Assembly: GCF_900100605.1 (NCBI RefSeq)
Contig: NZ_FNCN01000013.1
Location: forward strand, 154,315 to 218,314
Direction: 5' to 3'
Source: Sinosporangium album
GTDB taxonomy: Bacteria; Actinomycetota; Actinomycetes; Streptosporangiales; Streptosporangiaceae
Length of the DNA stretch: 64,000 bases
Part shown: piece after piece, positions 61,405 to 64,000 of the stretch
Numbering within the stretch: position 1 is the first letter of the stretch
Layout: each line of letters begins with the position of its first letter
Made by a program: the position numbers and the translations under genes
The notes under the pieces: generated by a model
The model's database searches: none
Told to the model about the DNA's origin: nothing
What the model saw: the letters and a program-made list of their open reading frames with translations, nothing else

Positions 61405-62637
61405 GTGGACGTCGCATCCGTGCTGCGTCATCTCGGGGAAGCCCGTGACCTGCCCCTCGACCACCCCGATCGCCACCACCTCGAACACGCCGCTCTCTCA
61501 CTGGTCCGCGACGGCCAACGCCGACGCAAGCGGGAGCGGAAGGAGAGCAGAGCCCGCGCCGACGGAAAGGTGCTCGCCGGCACAGCCATGGGCTCTCCCG
61601 ACCGACCGGTCGACGCCCCGATCGATGAGATCCCCGACGCGGGCTTCACCACACTGCGCGGGACCCGCCTCTGCTACATCTGCAAGCAGCGCTACAACCG
61701 TGTCGGCGGTCTGTATCACCGGCTCTGTCCGGCGTGCGCCGCCGACAACGCCGCACGCCGTACGGCACGGACCGACCTGACGGGACGCTCCGCCCTCATT
61801 ACCGGGGGCCGGGTCAAGATCGGTCACCACCTGGCTCGCAAGATGCTCGACGACGGAGCCCGAGTCACGATCACCACCCGCTTCCCCAAGGACGCCGCCC
61901 GCCGTTTCGCCGCCTCCGGCGACTGGGGCGACCGCCTGCGGATCATCGGCATCGACCTGCGGGACCCCCGAGAGGTCCTCGCGCTGACCGAGCGGCTGCT
62001 CTCCGAGGGCGAGCCGCTGGACATCCTGGTCAACAACGCGGCGCAGACCATCCGCCGCCCCGACTCCGTCTACGCCGCGCTGATCGAGGGCGAGCGGCGA
62101 CGACCGGAGCTGACCACCGGATACGGGCTTCCGGATGTGTCCGGGCTCTTGCCGGACTTATCCCCGACGAACTCGTGGTCGGCCCGGATCGGCGGGGTCG
62201 ATCCGGGGGAACTCCTCGAAACCCACCTGATCAACGCGGTCGCGCCGTTCCTGCTGATCGACCGCCTTCTGCCTCTCCTTCTCAACGCTCCCGCCTCCCG
62301 GCGCTACGTCATCAACGTGTCCGCCGTCGAAGGGCAGTTCACCGTCGCCAACAAAACCGGCCGACATCCCCACACCAACATGGCCAAGGCCGCCCTCAAC
62401 ATGCTCACCCGCACGAGTGCCGAGGACCTCGCCCCTCAAGGCGTCTACATGTGCAGCGTCGACACCGGCTGGATCACCGACGAGCAGCCCGTGCCCATCC
62501 GCGACATGCTCGACAGGCGCACCCCCCTCGACGTGATCGACGGTGCCGCCCGCGTCTACGACCCGATCGTGCGAGGTGAAGCGGGGCACCCCCTTTACGG
62601 CGTATTCCTCAAGGACTACACGGTGGCACCATGGTGA
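61405..62637 (+). CDS. SDR-family oxidoreductase with N-terminal zinc ribbon
   Basis: 410 residues. The N-terminal ~80 residues are charged and helical. A CxxC...CxxC zinc-binding element follows (CYICKQRYNRVGGLYHRLC, PAC; residues ~93-115), then a Rossmann SDR domain with TGGRVKIGHHLA (~131) and ILVNNAA. The active-site region has HTNMAKAALNM, keeping Lys but with Thr in the Tyr position of YxxxK. It ends GHPLYGVFLKDYTVAPW. The start GTG 61405 follows GGAAGGAG. It lies 33 bp after the atypical tRNA and 285 bp before rpoB. The substrate and the role of the zinc element are unknown. Confidence 0.83.
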   Translation: MDVASVLRHLGEARDLPLDHPDRHHLEHAALSLVRDGQRRRKRERKESRARADGKVLAGTAMGSPDRPVDAPIDEIPDAGFTTLRGTRLCYICKQRYNRVGGLYHRLCPACAADNAARRTARTDLTGRSALITGGRVKIGHHLARKMLDDGARVTITTRFPKDAARRFAASGDWGDRLRIIGIDLRDPREVLALTERLLSEGEPLDILVNNAAQTIRRPDSVYAALIEGERRRPELTTGYGLPDVSGLLPDLSPTNSWSARIGGVDPGELLETHLINAVAPFLLIDRLLPLLLNAPASRRYVINVSAVEGQFTVANKTGRHPHTNMAKAALNMLTRTSAEDLAPQGVYMCSVDTGWITDEQPVPIRDMLDRRTPLDVIDGAARVYDPIVRGEAGHPLYGVFLKDYTVAPW

Positions 62638-62775
62638 ACCCGGACGACCTGCTCGCCTGGCTCCCCGGCGGTGAAAATGTGAGTGCCCACACGCCCGGCT
62701 GCAGCAGACCTTGTTTCAGCGACGGTAAGAGTTGACGAGTTCACCGGGCTATGGCATCCTGATGCCAGACTAAGA

Positions 62776-62827
62776 GGTTGACACTATTTATAGTGTTTGG
62801 ACAGACATTTATAATTTGCGTTATGCT
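62776..62827 (+). promoter_or_regulatory. AT-rich promoter region of rpoB with 16-bp palindrome
   Basis: TTGACA (62778-62783) overlaps the palindrome ACACTAT-TT-ATAGTGT (62781-62796). TATAAT (62810-62815) and TATGCT (62822-62827) are candidate -10 hexamers. The -35/-10 spacing with TTGACA is too long (26 bp or more), so the pairing is unsettled. The stretch is strikingly AT-rich. Confidence 0.55.
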
Positions 62828-62922
62828 GCCACCTCGCGCTGTCTTCTAGCGTCCCGGATTCTGCCGGGGCGTTTGGCATGCGCGCAGTCCGATTCCATCC
62901 GTGCTCTCCGGAAGGACATCTG

Positions 62923-64000
62923 TTGGCAGCCTCGCGCAACGCCTCGGCCATACCCGCCGGTCCCCGTCGCGTCTCTTTTTCACGCATCCAGGAGCCTCTC
63001 GAAGTTCCTAACCTTCTTGCCCTGCAGACCGAGTCGTTCGACTGGCTGCTCGGCAACGAGAAGTGGAAGGGCCGGGTCGAGGCGGCTCGCCAGGCCGGGC
63101 GCAAGGACGTTCCGACCCAGTCAGGTCTCGAAGAGATCTTCGAGGAGATCAGTCCCATCGAGGACTTCTCCGGAACCATGTCCCTGTCGTTCCGCGACCA
63201 CCGGTTCGAGCCGCCCAAGCACTCGATCGACGAGTGCAAAGACAAGGACATGACCTACTCCGCCCCGATGTTCGTCACGGCGGAGTTCATCAATAACCAG
63301 ACCGGTGAGATCAAGAGCCAGACGGTCTTCATGGGCGACTTCCCGCTCATGACGCCCAAGGGCACCTTCATCATCAACGGCACCGAGCGTGTCGTGGTCT
63401 CCCAGCTCGTCCGGTCCCCGGGCGTCTACTTCGACCGCAGCGTCGACAAGACCTCCGACAAGGACCTCTTCGGCTGCAAGGTCATCCCCTCCAGGGGCGC
63501 CTGGCTCGAGTTCGAGATCGACAAGCGCGACAGCGTCGGTGTGCGCATCGACCGCAAGCGCAAGCAGGCCGTGTCCGTGCTGCTCAAGGCATTGGGCTGG
63601 ACCAGTGATCAGATCATCGAGCGTTTCGGCCAGTACGAGTCGATGCGCGCGACCCTGGAGAAGGACCACACGGCGGGTCAGGATGACGCGCTGCTGGACA
63701 TCTACCGCAAGCTGCGGCCGGGCGAGCCGCCGACCAAGGAGTCGGCGCAGACCCTGCTGGAGAACCTCTACTTCAACCCCAAGCGCTACGACCTGGCCAA
63801 GGTCGGCCGCTACAAGATCAACAAGAAGCTCGGGGTCGACGCCGAGATCAACCAGAGCACGCTGACCGAGGCCGACATCGTCGCCACGATCGAGTACATC
63901 GTCCGGCTGCACGCCGGCGAGGAGTCGATGCCGGGCGCCAACGGTGAGGTCGTCGTCGAGACCGACGACATCGACCACTTCGGCAACCGCCGCCTGCGCA
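62923..64000 (+). CDS. rpoB: RNA polymerase beta subunit (3' truncated by window end)
   Basis: The first 359 residues of RpoB, starting at TTG 62923 with GGAAGGA upstream. The N-terminus [20 protein letters not shown] and the block [20 protein letters not shown] are characteristic of actinobacterial beta subunits. [20 protein letters not shown] and [18 protein letters not shown] follow. The frame is open to the end of the window. The rifampicin-resistance region (about residues 420-460) lies beyond the window. rplJ and rplL, which normally precede rpoB, are absent; an SDR gene and a tRNA are there instead. This could be a second rpoB paralogue or a rearranged locus. The sequence looks fully conserved and functional. 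Confidence 0.95.
   Translation, partial: MAASRNASAIPAGPRRVSFSRIQEPLEVPNLLALQTESFDWLLGNEKWKGRVEAARQAGRKDVPTQSGLEEIFEEISPIEDFSGTMSLSFRDHRFEPPKHSIDECKDKDMTYSAPMFVTAEFINNQTGEIKSQTVFMGDFPLMTPKGTFIINGTERVVVSQLVRSPGVYFDRSVDKTSDKDLFGCKVIPSRGAWLEFEIDKRDSVGVRIDRKRKQAVSVLLKALGWTSDQIIERFGQYESMRATLEKDHTAGQDDALLDIYRKLRPGEPPTKESAQTLLENLYFNPKRYDLAKVGRYKINKKLGVDAEINQSTLTEADIVATIEYIVRLHAGEESMPGANGEVVVETDDIDHFGNRRLR

Noticed and set aside
62637..62922. rplL or another small gene directly upstream of rpoB
   Set aside because: No frame in the 285-bp spacer encodes a ribosomal protein. It contains only the AT-rich promoter region and a short leader.
1..64000. CRISPR array, integrase, transposase or rRNA
   Set aside because: No regularly spaced repeats with unique spacers, no IS-type terminal repeats or transposase motifs, and no rRNA core sequences were seen. 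The tandem repeats have no spacers.

Overview
The window is high-GC actinobacterial DNA. Third codon positions are mostly G or C, and GTG and TTG starts are common. Tat signals, LacI, LuxR-type and MarR regulators, MelC-type tyrosinase and a non-mevalonate terpene operon all fit a filamentous actinomycete. A Streptosporangiaceae-like organism (Nonomuraea, Streptosporangium, Microbispora) is my best guess, but this is inference from gene content only. I see no CRISPR array, rRNA operon, transposase or integrase.

Layout. 1-4.3 kb: 3' part of an N6-adenine DNA methylase with a specificity-like tail, a NarL-type two-component pair, and a methyltransferase. 4.4-8.5 kb: three overlapping genes, an Fe-S RecB/Cas4-like nuclease-fold protein, an unknown protein and a Dna2/Upf1-like helicase, which look like one machine. 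8.6-11 kb: a DUF2277 protein and an asparagine-synthetase-like enzyme. 11-12.6 kb: gene-poor DNA with 12-bp repeats and palindromes. 12.6-21 kb: a flavin oxidase, then a LacI-controlled sugar-type ABC transporter divergent from two ADP-ribosylglycohydrolase-family genes, with a shared operator motif on both sides.

21-27.6 kb: a HerA-Mre11(SbcD)-Rad50(SbcC)-NurA operon, the archaeal-style DNA end-resection set. 27.7-31.5 kb: a DCC thiol oxidoreductase, a secreted lytic polysaccharide monooxygenase, a DUF6328 membrane protein and a fused MelC1-tyrosinase gene. 31.5-38.3 kb: tRNA-Lys, a hydrolase remnant, an amidohydrolase, a MarR/SPW-repeat pair, a TPR protein and a nitrilase-like protein. 38.6-51.7 kb: a catabolic-looking island with SDRs, enoyl-CoA hydratase, an HpaB-like hydroxylase, two partial PEP/pyruvate-dikinase-type proteins, a CoA ligase fused to a winged-helix domain, a P450, an aldehyde dehydrogenase and a TetR regulator. 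It is plausibly for aromatic or phenylpropanoid acids.

52.3-58.7 kb: a tight terpene operon (GGPP synthase, IspH, DXS, class I terpene synthase, IspG) that supplies its own precursors. 58.7-61.1 kb: an Lrp/AsnC regulator, a DUF2000 protein and an EamA transporter. 61.3-64 kb: an atypical tRNA-Ala-like gene, a zinc-ribbon SDR, and the start of rpoB behind an AT-rich promoter region. rpoB is not preceded by rplJ-rplL, which raises the possibility of a second rpoB paralogue, as known in Nonomuraea and Nocardia.

Strongest candidates for something undescribed: the split Dna2-like cassette (4.57-8.48 kb), the LacI/transporter/double ADP-ribosylglycohydrolase unit, the AGC-anticodon tRNA, and the orphan terpene operon.
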